NCBI GenBank assembly: GCA_000421085.1
Contig: ATWE01000001.1
Span: 496,001 to 560,000 of the forward strand
Direction of reading: 5' to 3'
Source: Ensifer sp. USDA 6670
Lineage (GTDB): Bacteria; Pseudomonadota; Alphaproteobacteria; Rhizobiales; Rhizobiaceae
Length of the DNA stretch: 64,000 nt
Below the pieces are notes generated by a model that was not told where the DNA came from, searched no databases, and saw only the letters and a list, made by a program, of their open reading frames with translations. The position numbers and the translations under genes are program-made. Shown here piece after piece: positions 18,358 through 26,608 of this stretch (the stretch's first letter is position 1; each line of letters starts with the position of its first letter).

Positions 18358-19299
18358 GTGAGAGGCCGGGAGTTCCTTAGTGCGGCTGCGCTAGCGTTGG
18401 CCGTGGCTGCGCCCGCAGCGGCGGCGGATCTGGTAATCGCGATGCCGCCCTGGCCATCCGGACAGGCAGCCGCGAACATTCTCAAGCTCGGTATCGCCAA
18501 GAAATTCAGCCTTGAGGCGGAGGTGCGCGAACTCGGGACGCTGACCGCCTTCATCGGCCTCGAAAAGGGCGAAGTCGACATCCAGCCGGAGGTTTGGCGC
18601 CCGAATTTCGACGAACTCGTGCGCAAATTCGTGACCGAAAAAGGCGTCGTGACGCTCAGCGAGCGTGCGGTGCCGGCATGGCAGGGGATTTGCGCCACGC
18701 CGGAAGCGGCTGCGACGATCAAGTCGGTCGCGGATCTCGGCGATCCGGCCAAGACCAAGATCCTGGATACCGACGGCGACGGGCGTGGCGAAATGTGGAT
18801 CGGCGCCGCCGAATGGCTCTCGACCGGGATCGAACGGGCGCGGGCGGCGGGCTACGGCTATGCGGCGAACCTGACGCTCGTCGAAGCCAAGGAGGAAGTA
18901 GCGATGGCAGCGGTCGACGCGGCGATCGCGACCGCGCGCCCGATGGTGTTCTACTGCTACGCTCCGCACCACGTTTTCAAGCTGCACCAGATCTCCCGGC
19001 TCGAGGAGCCACCTCACGACCCGACGAGATGGAAGATCGCGCCGCCGGACGACCCGCTATGGGTCAGCAAGTCGAGCGCCGCCACGGCCTGGGATGCCGG
19101 GCAGTTCCAGATCGGCTATGCGACGGCCTTCGCAAAGAAGCATCCGGAAGTCGCGCAGTTCCTTCAGAAGGTAGACTTCTCGCCGGATGAAGTGACGGCG
19201 ATGAGCTATGCGCTCGAAGTCGAGCGACAGACGCCTGCGGACTACGCCAGGAAATGGGTTGAAAGCCACGCGGAACGGATCGACGGATGGGCGAAATGA
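18358..19299 (+). CDS. Glycine betaine/choline-type ABC substrate-binding protein (OpuAC family)
   Basis: 313 residues from GTG 18358, 7 nt after GGGGGG; GTG 18355 is equally in frame. A signal peptide (about 1-23, ending AAPAAAADL) precedes a ProX/OpuAC-like binding domain with MPPWPSGQAAANILKLG, VDIQPEVWRP and FYCYAPHHVF, where aromatic residues could box a quaternary amine. It would deliver betaine-like ligands to a membrane permease in the periplasm. No permease or ATPase gene is adjacent, so it is an orphan component. Its 3' end overlaps the L,D-transpeptidase start by 13 bp. Confidence 0.85.
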   Translation: MRGREFLSAAALALAVAAPAAAADLVIAMPPWPSGQAAANILKLGIAKKFSLEAEVRELGTLTAFIGLEKGEVDIQPEVWRPNFDELVRKFVTEKGVVTLSERAVPAWQGICATPEAAATIKSVADLGDPAKTKILDTDGDGRGEMWIGAAEWLSTGIERARAAGYGYAANLTLVEAKEEVAMAAVDAAIATARPMVFYCYAPHHVFKLHQISRLEEPPHDPTRWKIAPPDDPLWVSKSSAATAWDAGQFQIGYATAFAKKHPEVAQFLQKVDFSPDEVTAMSYALEVERQTPADYARKWVESHAERIDGWAK

Positions 19300-19985
19300 C
19301 GATGATCCAGACGCTCTCGAAAAGACGGGCAGGCCGGCGTAATTTCGGCAAGGCGCTGCTTCTCATCAGTCTTTGCCTCGTTCCGCTTGCAGCGCTTGCC
19401 CAAACGCAGATTTACGATTCCAAGACCAAGAAATGGGTGAACTACGACAAGAGGAAAGCGCGACAGTACTTTGCGCGAAACAATCAGGTTCCCGAGGCCT
19501 TTCGCCGGCAAATGGTGCCGTTCCGTACGGCCGAAGTCCCGGGCACGATCATCATCGATGGCAACCAGCATTTCCTCTATCTCGTGCAGCCCGGCGGTCA
19601 GGCGATTCGCTACGGTATCGGCGTAGGCCGCGAAGGTTTCGGCTGGGCGGGCATCGTTCGGGTGGGGCGCACGGCCGAGTGGCCGAGCTGGACGCCGCCG
19701 GCCGAGATGGTGGCGCGCGATCCGAACGCGGCAAAATGGGCAGGCGGCATGCCTGGCGGGCCTGACAATCCGCTAGGCGCTCGGGCGCTCTACCTTTACG
19801 AAGGTGATAACGATACGATCTACCGCATCCATGGTACGGTGGAGCCCTGGACGATTGGGCTGGACGTTTCCTCCGGGTGCATAAGAATGAACAATGATGA
19901 CATCATCGACCTGCATTCGCGCGTCGGCGTGGGCGCGAAGGTCATCGTGCTGATGCAGGGGGCCGCGCTCTATAAGGGCGTGTGA
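19287..19985 (+). CDS. L,D-transpeptidase (YkuD domain)
   Basis: 232 residues. A basic N-terminus and hydrophobic stretch (about 24-38, LLLISLCLVPLAALAQ) act as a signal peptide. The YkuD domain (about 85-228) has the catalytic pattern IYRIHGT ... SSGCIRM with nucleophilic Cys near residue 200. These enzymes form 3-3 peptidoglycan crosslinks or attach proteins to peptidoglycan in the periplasm. The start is uncertain: ATG 19287 overlaps the previous gene, and ATG 19296 or 19302 would still leave a full signal peptide. Rhizobia carry many such paralogues. Confidence 0.9.
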   Translation: MGEMTMIQTLSKRRAGRRNFGKALLLISLCLVPLAALAQTQIYDSKTKKWVNYDKRKARQYFARNNQVPEAFRRQMVPFRTAEVPGTIIIDGNQHFLYLVQPGGQAIRYGIGVGREGFGWAGIVRVGRTAEWPSWTPPAEMVARDPNAAKWAGGMPGGPDNPLGARALYLYEGDNDTIYRIHGTVEPWTIGLDVSSGCIRMNNDDIIDLHSRVGVGAKVIVLMQGAALYKGV

Positions 19986-20057
19986 CCGGCCGAAACGCGG
20001 CCGGACGGGCGAGAGCGCGAATATACGGGCAATATGCCAAGACCGGAGGATGTGGAT

Positions 20058-20369
20058 TTGTCGACGAGTAAAGTGGGAAGCCGTCCAATTCAAGCGTCTG
20101 TGATGGCTGCGGCATTTCTTCTTGCCGCATGCCAATCACGCCCGGAACCTCAGGAAATGGCCCGCACGAGCCTTCAGACAGCCCCCGCCGACCTGCAGCT
20201 CCTGTGCGCCAATGCCGTGGTCGCCCAGGCCGGCGGCGCCAAGGTCCTGCCGATGAGTTCTCGACAGCTCGACGCGACGAGCTACAGCGTCGACCTCGAC
20301 GCCGCCGGCCGCAAGTTTACCTGCATCGTGGACAGCAGCGGCAGCGTGAAGTCGGTTCAGCCGGCATAG
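20058..20369 (+). CDS. Small lipoprotein of unknown function
   Basis: 103 residues from TTG 20058, chosen because GGAGG (20045-20049) lies 8 nt upstream; GTG 20052 and ATG 20034 are in frame but badly spaced. The N-terminus is a lipoprotein signal with lipobox LLAAC near residue 25. The mature part has two Cys (LLCAN and FTCIVD) and ends in short beta-like segments (TSYSVDLDAAGRKFTCIV). No family is recognised. It should be lipid-anchored on the periplasmic side. Confidence 0.72.
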   Translation: MSTSKVGSRPIQASVMAAAFLLAACQSRPEPQEMARTSLQTAPADLQLLCANAVVAQAGGAKVLPMSSRQLDATSYSVDLDAAGRKFTCIVDSSGSVKSVQPA

Positions 20370-20546
20370 GTCTTGAGACGGGTGCTTTGAACAAAAGCCT
20401 CTTACCGGTTTTCTTTGCGGCGCAGTATAAATGTTGCGGCGCAAGAAACATAGAGAATAAAGTTCTCGTCCGGCAGATCTTCTGCGAATGTTCTTCCAAA
20501 AGTACGGAAATTGTGTTCTGATACCACTGTGGGTAGGAGGAGCACT

Positions 20547-20648
20547 ATGTCCACGATCATACAGCACTTCGCTCTTTTCGATTTGCTTATCTTGGCTGGG
20601 ATCTCTTTTCTTTTGATCTGCAGCTATTTCGACGAGGGCGAGGCTTGA
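20547..20648 (+). CDS. 33-residue single-helix membrane microprotein
   Basis: A very short frame, MSTIIQHFALFDLLILAG... to ...SYFDEGEA, with one hydrophobic helix (about 9-25) and an acidic tail. The ribosome site GGTAGGAGGAG is one of the best in the window and sits 6 nt before the ATG, which is the main support for translation. It is separate from flanking genes; the upstream gap (20370-20546) has two direct copies of TTGCGGCGCA (20414-20423, 20433-20442) that may be regulatory. Function unknown; small membrane proteins like this often modulate a larger partner. Confidence 0.5.
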   Translation: MSTIIQHFALFDLLILAGISFLLICSYFDEGEA

Positions 20649-20717
20649 GACTCCGACGTCGTTTGCGCGTCCCGGAATGCACCGGAAAGGCATAGTCGGC
20701 CTTTCACGCCGGCCCGA

Positions 20718-21320
20718 TTACCGCGGTTTGACTGCGGTTACGTGAAGCCAATGGGTCGGCGTACCGTCATAGCTGCCGCCGTCCAATTCGGTTATCTCTA
20801 CTTCCGGCCATCCTGCATCTTGGAACAGAAGCGTCAAACAGCGGCGCGAGGGATAGTTGAAGAAGCGCCCGTAGCGATCGCGTGCTTCCGCCTCTCCCGA
20901 CTTGAAACTGGCAGCAAGCACGCCGCCGCCTTTGAGGGCACGGAATATCCGGCCGAGCACGCTGGCGAGGTCGGCGCGTGGTACATGCAGCAGACAGGCC
21001 TCGGCCCAGATGCCCTCAAAGGTATCGAGCGAACACAATTCCTCAAATCGGACGACGTCCACGTTTCTCCCGAGCAGACGCGCGGCTTCTGCCGCGAGTT
21101 CCGGAGAGCCGTCGGTCGGCGTCACGTCGAAGCCGCGCGCAAGCATGTAGGCGCTGTCCTGACCGCTGCCGCAGCCAAGTTCGAGCACGGCGCCGCCGCG
21201 GGGCAGGCGAGAGAGGAATTCATCCAGGCGGGCCGCCGGGGCGGTGCGCGGCCGCTGCGCATATGACGCGGCGTTCTCTCGGTAGAAACGGGCGGTGTCG
21301 TCGCTGTCGGATGTCGGCAA
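20718..21320 (-). CDS. Class I SAM-dependent methyltransferase
   Basis: 200 residues, starting at a TTG (21320) 7 nt after AGAGGA. SAM-binding motif I is VLELGCGSGQDSAYML (about 45-60); the acidic motif II is TPTDGSPELA and motif III is GIWAEACLLHVPR. The shape matches small Tehb/UbiG-like methyltransferases. The acceptor cannot be deduced. The gene is divergent from the aminotransferase at 21482, with a 161-bp shared upstream region, but there is no metabolic link between them. Confidence 0.85.
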   Translation of the reverse strand: MPTSDSDDTARFYRENAASYAQRPRTAPAARLDEFLSRLPRGGAVLELGCGSGQDSAYMLARGFDVTPTDGSPELAAEAARLLGRNVDVVRFEELCSLDTFEGIWAEACLLHVPRADLASVLGRIFRALKGGGVLAASFKSGEAEARDRYGRFFNYPSRRCLTLLFQDAGWPEVEITELDGGSYDGTPTHWLHVTAVKPR

Positions 21321-21481
21321 GGGGCTGTCCTCTCGCGCTCGCGTATTCTTTCCAGTCCATCATGACCCGCAATGGCGCCCATATACAACTTCCCATCCGG
21401 CTCCGCACAAGATAGGTCAGGAATATTGACATAAATATTGCGCTGTGTTCATGTTCGTCGGGTGCAATCGGGAGGATCTCC

Positions 21482-22708
21482 ATGCTGGACTGGGAAAGCA
21501 TTTTCGCCACGCGCTCGAGCCGGATGAAGGCTTCGGAGATTCGCGAATTGCTGAAGCTGCTCGATCGCCCCGATATCATTTCGTTTGCCGGGGGCATTCC
21601 CGATCCGGAGCTTTTTCCGAATGATGTGTTCAGAGAGGCTTACGCCGAGATTTTCGATGGCCCGTCGGTCGGTGCCGCGCTGCAATATTCCGTAAGCGAG
21701 GGCTATCGCCCGCTTCGCGAGTGGCTCGCGGGGCAGATGGCGGCACTTGGCATTCCGGCGACCGCCGACAACATCTTCATCACCTCCGGATCGCAGCAGG
21801 GGCTCGACTATCTCGGCAAGCTGTTTCTGTCGCCGAAAGACACGGCGCTCGTCACCTGGCCGACTTATCTCGGTGCGCTGCAGGCCTTCAACGCCTATGA
21901 ACCTAACTACGATCAGCTGAACCCCGCCGGCAACCGGACGCCGGCAGCCTATGCCCAAGCCGCGGCTGAAGCGGGCGGCCGCGTCAAGTTTGCCTATCTC
22001 TCGGCCGACTTCGCCAACCCGACCGGCGAGACGGTGGGCCGCGCCGAGCGCGAGCGCGTCCTCGAACTTGCCGAGGAACTCGACATCGCCATCATCGAGG
22101 ATGCGGCCTACCAGTCGCTGCGTTATGACGGCGAGGCGATCCCGCCGATCCTTGCGCTTGAGATCGACCGCAAAGGCGACATAAACAGCACCCGCACGAT
22201 CTATTGCGGCAGCTTCTCGAAGACGCTGGCGCCTGGCCTTCGCGTCGGCTGGATCTGCGCCGCCGAACCGGTGATCCGCAAGCTGGTGCTGATGAAGCAG
22301 GCCGCCGACCTTCACTCCTCCACCATCAATCAGATGGCGATCGCGACCGTTGCCGGGCGCGGCTTCGAGGAGCAGGTGGCGAAAATCCATAAGGCCTACA
22401 TGCAGCGGCGCGACGCGATGCTGTCGGCGCTCGAAAAATACATGCCCGCCGGCGTCACCTGGACCAGGCCCGAGGGCGGCATGTTCATCTGGGTAACGCT
22501 GCCGAAGGGGAGCGACGGCGCTGAGCTGCTAGCCAAGTCGATCCAGACGGCCAAGGTGGCTTTCGTCCCCGGCCGCGCCTTTTTCGCCGACGGTTCCGGC
22601 GAAAACACTCTGCGACTCAGCTTCTCCTGCGCCAACGACAGGATGATCGACGAGGGCATCCGCCGGCTGGGCGATCTCGTTCGCGGGGAGGTCGCGCAGG
22701 CAGCCTAA
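21482..22708 (+). CDS. PLP-dependent aminotransferase, class I/II (2-aminoadipate/multi-substrate type)
   Basis: 408 residues, fold type I. Conserved elements are FAGGIPDPELFP near the N-terminus, TSGSQQGLDYL, FANPTGETV, IIEDAAYQSLRYDG and the PLP-lysine segment GSFSKTLAPGLRVGW near residue 243, with LRLSFSCAN binding the carboxylate at the C-terminal end. This is the LysN/KAT-II-like group, which transaminates 2-aminoadipate, kynurenine or branched/aromatic amino acids. The specific substrate is open. RBS GGGAGGATCTCC precedes the ATG. It appears monocistronic, with a rhizobial repeat after it. Confidence 0.9.
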   Translation: MLDWESIFATRSSRMKASEIRELLKLLDRPDIISFAGGIPDPELFPNDVFREAYAEIFDGPSVGAALQYSVSEGYRPLREWLAGQMAALGIPATADNIFITSGSQQGLDYLGKLFLSPKDTALVTWPTYLGALQAFNAYEPNYDQLNPAGNRTPAAYAQAAAEAGGRVKFAYLSADFANPTGETVGRAERERVLELAEELDIAIIEDAAYQSLRYDGEAIPPILALEIDRKGDINSTRTIYCGSFSKTLAPGLRVGWICAAEPVIRKLVLMKQAADLHSSTINQMAIATVAGRGFEEQVAKIHKAYMQRRDAMLSALEKYMPAGVTWTRPEGGMFIWVTLPKGSDGAELLAKSIQTAKVAFVPGRAFFADGSGENTLRLSFSCANDRMIDEGIRRLGDLVRGEVAQAA

Positions 22709-22735
22709 GTGGAAGTCGCTGCAGGCTCTGAATAT

Positions 22736-22875
22736 TGCCCCTCATCCGGCTGCCGCCACCTTCTCCCCGCAAGCGGGGCGAAGGAACCCGTGGCGAGCGC
22801 CTCCGCTACCACAATCACAAGCATTGCGTGGGGGATGTCCCCTCTCTCCGCGTGCGGGGAGAGGGTCAGCGCAAA
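22736..22875. repeat. RIME-like intergenic mosaic element
   Basis: Two palindromes: CCTTCTCCCCGC-AA-GCGGGGCGAAGG (22759-22784) and CCCTCTCTCCGC-GT-GCGGGGAGAGGG (22840-22865). The layout matches the RIME1 class described in Sinorhizobium meliloti, known here from memory. A relative sits at 29941-30060. Confidence 0.7.
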
Positions 22876-22915
22876 CTCTAGGGGCGGCCGCGAATTCATA
22901 GGGTGCTGCCGTCAC

Positions 22916-23965
22916 TCAAATATGCGGCCCGAGCAGCGACAGATCGGCCTCGCCAAGGCGGTCCTTGGCGGTCCAGAGCTGATGCCAATAGGGATAGATG
23001 ACCGGCGGCAGGCTGACGGCATCGAGGAGTTCGCGTTCCTCGTCGGTGAGCTTCAGGCCGGCGGCGGCGAGATTGTCGCGGAACTGGTCCTCGGTGCGCC
23101 CGCCGATGATCACCGAGGTGACGGCATCGCGGCCGATAAGCCAGGCGATCGCGACCTGCGCCGGGGACACGTTGCGCTCGGCGGCGATCGCCACCAGCAT
23201 GTCGACGATTTTCCACAGCCGTTCCTCGTCGCGGATCGGCGGCTCGTTCCAGCCGGCAAACTGGCGGGTGCCTTCCGGCGACTGTCCGCGCCTGTGCTTG
23301 CCTGACAGAAGGCCGCCCGCAAGCGGGCTCCACACGAGGATGCCGAGACCCTGATCGATCGAGATCGGGACCAGTTCGTACTCGGCCTCGCGTGCTTCGA
23401 GCGTGTAGTGAATCTGTTGGCTGACGAAGCGCTGGCGGTGTTCGAGCGCACTGATGCCGAGTGCCTTCATGATGTGCCAGCCGGAATAGTTGGAGCAACC
23501 GATATAGCGCACCTTGCCCTGGCGCACGAGCGTATCGAGCGCTTCCATCGTTTCCTCGAGCGGCGTCTGGCCGTCCCATTCATGCACCTGGTAGAGGTCG
23601 ATCACATCGGTCTTCAACCGCCTGAGGCTCGCCTCGCAGGCGCTGATCAGGTGCTGGCGCGAAAGACCCCCGTCGTTCGGACCCGGGCCCATGGAGAAGC
23701 GCGCTTTGGTGGCGATGAGCACACCGTCCTTGCGCTTGCCGCCGAGAACCTCGCCGATGATCTCCTCGCAGGTCCCGGTCGAATAGATGTCCGCCGTATC
23801 GATCAGATTGACGCCCGCATCCAGGCAGAGGTCGACATAGCGGCGGGCATCCGCGACGCCGACATCGCCGACCTGGGCGAATTTGCCGCCGCCGCCGATC
23901 GTCATCGTGCCCATGGTGATGGTCGAGATCTTGAGCCCGGAGCGGCCGAGCCGACGATATTCCAT
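22916..23965 (-). CDS. Aldo/keto reductase
   Basis: 349 residues, a typical (beta/alpha)8 AKR. The catalytic tetrad is visible: Asp in LIDTADIYSTG with its following Tyr, Lys in LIATKARF and His in LYQVHEWDG. The NADPH site includes VWSPLAGGLLSGKH and IIGGRTEDQ near the C-terminus. It reduces a carbonyl compound; the group resembles YajO/AKR11-13-like proteins of broad specificity. The gene lies 38 bp downstream of a GST-family gene on the same strand, suggesting a shared transcript for handling reactive carbonyls or electrophiles. Confidence 0.92.
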   Translation of the reverse strand: MEYRRLGRSGLKISTITMGTMTIGGGGKFAQVGDVGVADARRYVDLCLDAGVNLIDTADIYSTGTCEEIIGEVLGGKRKDGVLIATKARFSMGPGPNDGGLSRQHLISACEASLRRLKTDVIDLYQVHEWDGQTPLEETMEALDTLVRQGKVRYIGCSNYSGWHIMKALGISALEHRQRFVSQQIHYTLEAREAEYELVPISIDQGLGILVWSPLAGGLLSGKHRRGQSPEGTRQFAGWNEPPIRDEERLWKIVDMLVAIAAERNVSPAQVAIAWLIGRDAVTSVIIGGRTEDQFRDNLAAAGLKLTDEERELLDAVSLPPVIYPYWHQLWTAKDRLGEADLSLLGPHI

Positions 23966-24003
23966 TGTCTCGCTCCTTGTGCTGTTTGGTCGAGTGAAAG
24001 TTG

Positions 24004-24678
24004 TTAGAGGAATCTCGCGGGTATCGCGTCCTTATAGGGAAAGAGCGGGAAATAAGGCCGCGCCTCGGCCAGCGTGCGCTGGAAGGAGGGGCGCTCCAGC
24101 AGACGCTCGAAATAGGCGCTAAGGCTCGGATGCGTGCCGTCGAACGGGGCCACGATCCCGGCGTAGAAGAGGGCGGACGCGGCGGCGCAGTCGGCGATCG
24201 AGAAGCTTTCTCCGACCGCAAAGCGCCGGTCCCTGAAGTGGCGTTCGGCAAGGTCATACGCACTGGCCAGCGCCGCTTGCGCATCGGCGACGCCGCGCCG
24301 GTCGTTCTCGCCGGAAGCGCGCAGCGTGTCGGTCACGATCTTCTGCATCGGCACCTGGACGTAGAGGTCGAAGAAGCGGTCCCAGAGCCGCGCCTCGAGC
24401 GCCAGGGCGTCGTCGCGCGGTATCAGCGGCTGCACTCCGGGGTAATGCTGGTCGAGATATTCGATGATGACCGAGGTTTCCGGCACCGTCCTGTCGCGCG
24501 CACCATCGTGAAGCACGGGAATCTTGCCGACGGGCCAGACCTCCAGATAGCGCGCATGCTCCGCCGGGTCTGCGAGATCCACGATCTGCGGCCTGAACGG
24601 AGTACCGGCTTCGTAAAGCGCGATCAGCACCTTGTGACAGAAGGATGCGAGGGGATGAAGATAGAGGGTGAGCGTCAT
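24004..24678 (-). CDS. Glutathione S-transferase family protein
   Basis: 224 residues. The N-terminal thioredoxin-like domain (about 1-80) starts LTLYLHPLASFCHKVLIAL, with Ser/Cys near the catalytic position, contains the cis-Pro region VGKIPVLHDG, and has the glutathione-contact motif PETSVIIEYLD. The C-terminal helical domain (about 90-220) includes FSIADCAAAS, the N-capping box. It is likely a cytoplasmic glutathione-dependent enzyme and the first gene of an operon with the aldo/keto reductase. Class and substrate are not assigned. Confidence 0.9.
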   Translation of the reverse strand: MTLTLYLHPLASFCHKVLIALYEAGTPFRPQIVDLADPAEHARYLEVWPVGKIPVLHDGARDRTVPETSVIIEYLDQHYPGVQPLIPRDDALALEARLWDRFFDLYVQVPMQKIVTDTLRASGENDRRGVADAQAALASAYDLAERHFRDRRFAVGESFSIADCAAASALFYAGIVAPFDGTHPSLSAYFERLLERPSFQRTLAEARPYFPLFPYKDAIPARFL

Positions 24679-25158
24679 GCGACATTTCCTCGGGCCAGCC
24701 CAGTGACTATAGCGCGGATTCTGGAAGGGAAAAGTACGCTTCTCTGCAGCGCCCCCAACGGTAGAATAAATTAACGAACAAACCCAGGGTTGCCATTGAA
24801 ATGCCGGGACGACCTGATGGTCTGCATCCGGCGACGCTGCCAGCCAGGATTCCGGAGACGCGCTTCAACCTCGTAGAGGTGCCGGCCTGCTTCGAGCCCG
24901 GGTACCTCAATTTCATTCTGCATTGGACGTTCGCGGCGGAAATTGCGATCTGCGCGGCCGCATTGTGGGTCTGGCGGCTACAAGGGCGCAGGAACAGGGA
25001 TCGCACGGTCAAAGGTACGCCGCAGAGAGGACCGAGCGAATTCACGTATGAAAACGACGCGCAAGGGCGCGTCGTAAAGTGGTACCAGCCTACGGCGCTG
25101 CGCGCTTACCAGACGTGCAAAGATCGCCGCAGCTGCTGTGCAGCCGCAGGGGCGCGCC
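24679..25158. other. 480-bp gap without a convincing gene
   Basis: A plus-strand frame from 24801 overlaps rpsU antisense and has no ribosome site or recognisable domain. No repeat or RNA gene is recognised. The right end has GC-rich palindromic segments (around 25125-25160) that could terminate rpsU. Confidence 0.4.
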
Positions 25159-25395
25159 TCAGCGCGCGCGGGCGACTTTCTTCGGCGACGGCAGCAGGCC
25201 TTCGCGCTGAAGCTTTTTGCGCGCCAGCTTGCGGGTGCGGCGGACGGCTTCTGCTTTTTCGCGGACGCGCTTTTCGGACGGTTTTTCGTAGGCGCTACGC
25301 ATCTTCATTTCGCGGAAGACGCCTTCACGCTGCATCTTCTTCTTGAGAACGCGAAGAGCTTGGTCGATGTTATTGTCCCTGACGAGTACCTGCAA
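25159..25395 (-). CDS. rpsU: 30S ribosomal protein bS21
   Basis: 78 residues. The N-terminal part [20 protein letters not shown] and the basic, helical remainder ([17 protein letters not shown] ... RKKLQREG) are bS21. The protein sits near the anti-Shine-Dalgarno of 16S rRNA and helps mRNA initiation. It is followed upstream by a small hypothetical gene and csp on the same strand. Each gene seems separately initiated, because the csp gene has its own terminator. Confidence 0.97.
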
Positions 25396-25437
25396 AGTAT
25401 ATCCTTTCCGTTTTTGTGGGATTGCTGATTGGGTTCT

Positions 25438-25725
25438 TTATTTCGGCGTCCTGATGCTCAAGGGTTTGAACCATGGCTTGCCGTCGACCGATGTCGCCTG
25501 GCCGTGTTCCTGGACCGGCGAAGCCGTTTCCGAAGGATCGATGTCGTGTTCGAAGATACGCCGCTCGAAGTTCTCCGTTCCGAACCGCACCCGATATTGC
25601 GCTTCCCCATGTTCGGCCGCGGGCAGGATCGACACGATGCGGCAGGTCCGGTCCGCAGCGGCCGTGCGCGTGAGATCGGCTCTCAGGACGACACTGTCGC
25701 CAACGCTGTAGGTGTTCCGGCCCAT
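25438..25725 (-). CDS. Conserved hypothetical protein between csp and rpsU
   Basis: 95 residues from ATG 25725, with AAGGAG 6 nt before it. The protein is soluble and beta-rich, with YSVGDSVVLRADLTR at the start (an SH3-barrel-like opening) and AQYRVRFGTENFERRIFEHDID in the middle. No named domain is recognised. It lies 42 bp upstream of rpsU on the same strand, so co-transcription with this ribosomal gene is likely. A role in RNA or ribosome function is possible but is only suggested by context. Confidence 0.72.
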   Translation of the reverse strand: MGRNTYSVGDSVVLRADLTRTAAADRTCRIVSILPAAEHGEAQYRVRFGTENFERRIFEHDIDPSETASPVQEHGQATSVDGKPWFKPLSIRTPK

Positions 25726-25765
25726 GGCCATCTCCTTCGTCCATGCCACCGGGGGCGGCACAAGC

Positions 25766-25791
25766 AAAAAAGGCCGGGCGTTACCCCGACC
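25766..25791 (-). terminator. Rho-independent terminator of csp
   Basis: On the minus strand, a GGTCGGG / CCCGGCC stem (one G-U pair) with a short loop is followed at once by six T residues. About 100 nt after the csp stop, it separates csp from the downstream gene. Confidence 0.75.
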
Positions 25792-25805
25792 TCCTCTTGA
25801 GCGCC

Positions 25806-25825
25806 GCGCGTCTTTTCAGACGCGC
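25806..25825. repeat. Single-hairpin copy of the 4681 repeat
   Basis: GCGCGTCT-TTTC-AGACGCGC, identical to the first hairpin at 4681-4700, without the second hairpin. It lies in the csp 3' region. Confidence 0.7.
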
Positions 25826-25892
25826 TAGGGCGCCTCGTCATTCAAACGCTCCCTGCCAGTACATCCGTGGTCAGCGGAGGCGAATGACGAAT

Positions 25893-26102
25893 TTATGCGG
25901 CCCGCAGATTGTCTGCCGAGCTCTTGCCGGACTTGGTGTCGCGGACGATGTCGTAGGTAACCTTCTGGCCTTCTACGAGCGAACGCATTCCAGCGCGTTC
26001 AACGGCGGAGGCGTGCACGAATACGTCCGTAGCGCCATCGTCGGGCTGGATGAAGCCGAAGCCCTTGGTGCTGTTGAACCACTTTACAGTGCCTGAGTTC
26101 AT
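25893..26102 (-). CDS. Cold-shock domain protein (CspA family)
   Basis: 69 residues, a single cold-shock domain. The RNP-1 motif KGFGFI and RNP-2 motif VFVHASAV are intact, so it should bind single-stranded RNA or DNA as an RNA chaperone. The C-terminal half is longer in polar loops than in E. coli CspA, as in rhizobial paralogues. A 5' leader of more than 100 nt, typical of csp mRNAs, separates the putative promoter from the ATG. A T-tract terminator follows. Confidence 0.95.
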   Translation of the reverse strand: MNSGTVKWFNSTKGFGFIQPDDGATDVFVHASAVERAGMRSLVEGQKVTYDIVRDTKSGKSSADNLRAA

Positions 26103-26227
26103 AACGATTTCCTTTCAATCGCTAGAGTTCCCGGACGAATATCAGTCCGGTATGATCGATATTTGAGAGGAAATCTGACAAAGCGCGTCGGCGCGTAGAC
26201 AAAGGTCACAAGCAAGTTTCGATGAGC

Positions 26228-26257
26228 TATATATAAACGCTGCTTCCAGATATGCAA
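26228..26257 (-). promoter_or_regulatory. Putative csp promoter
   Basis: On the minus strand TTGCAT (26252-26257) and TATATA (26228-26233) are 18 bp apart (17 bp if ATATAT is used). Transcription would start near 26220, leaving a leader of about 118 nt. The remaining gap to 26608 shows no convincing gene. Confidence 0.45.
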
Positions 26258-26608
26258 TGGATGAACCGAATTAAATTGCGCGAGGCTCCCACCCCGTGCG
26301 GAAAATACGATCAAGCCGCTGATTTGAATCGTAAATAATATTTTCGCGAGACCTGCCGGAAACTATTCAGAGGAATGCTCCGGCCGCTAGCGAGTTGATG
26401 TTCTCCCGCTTTCCGACTGCCGCCGGCCTCCTGTCCACTGCCGCCGAAAGCCTCGTGCTCTACACCAACCAGCCGAACGAGGACGCGCAGGCGGCGTTCC
26501 GGGCCGGAACCAGCATTGGCCTTGCACGTTCCACCGTGCAGATCGACAATAGCGGCGGCTAGCGATCGAGCGGATCTAGTGGCCGGTGACAAAGGAGGCG
26601 GCACGCAG

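Noticed and set aside
24801-25346. Plus-strand frame across the gap and rpsU
   Set aside because: It lacks a ribosome site and its second half is antisense to rpsU; no domain is recognisable.
26398-26562. Small frame (LLSTAAESLVLYTNQPNEDA...) before the HAD/ATPase gene
   Set aside because: It reads like protein, but there is no ribosome site and no recognised family; support is too weak.
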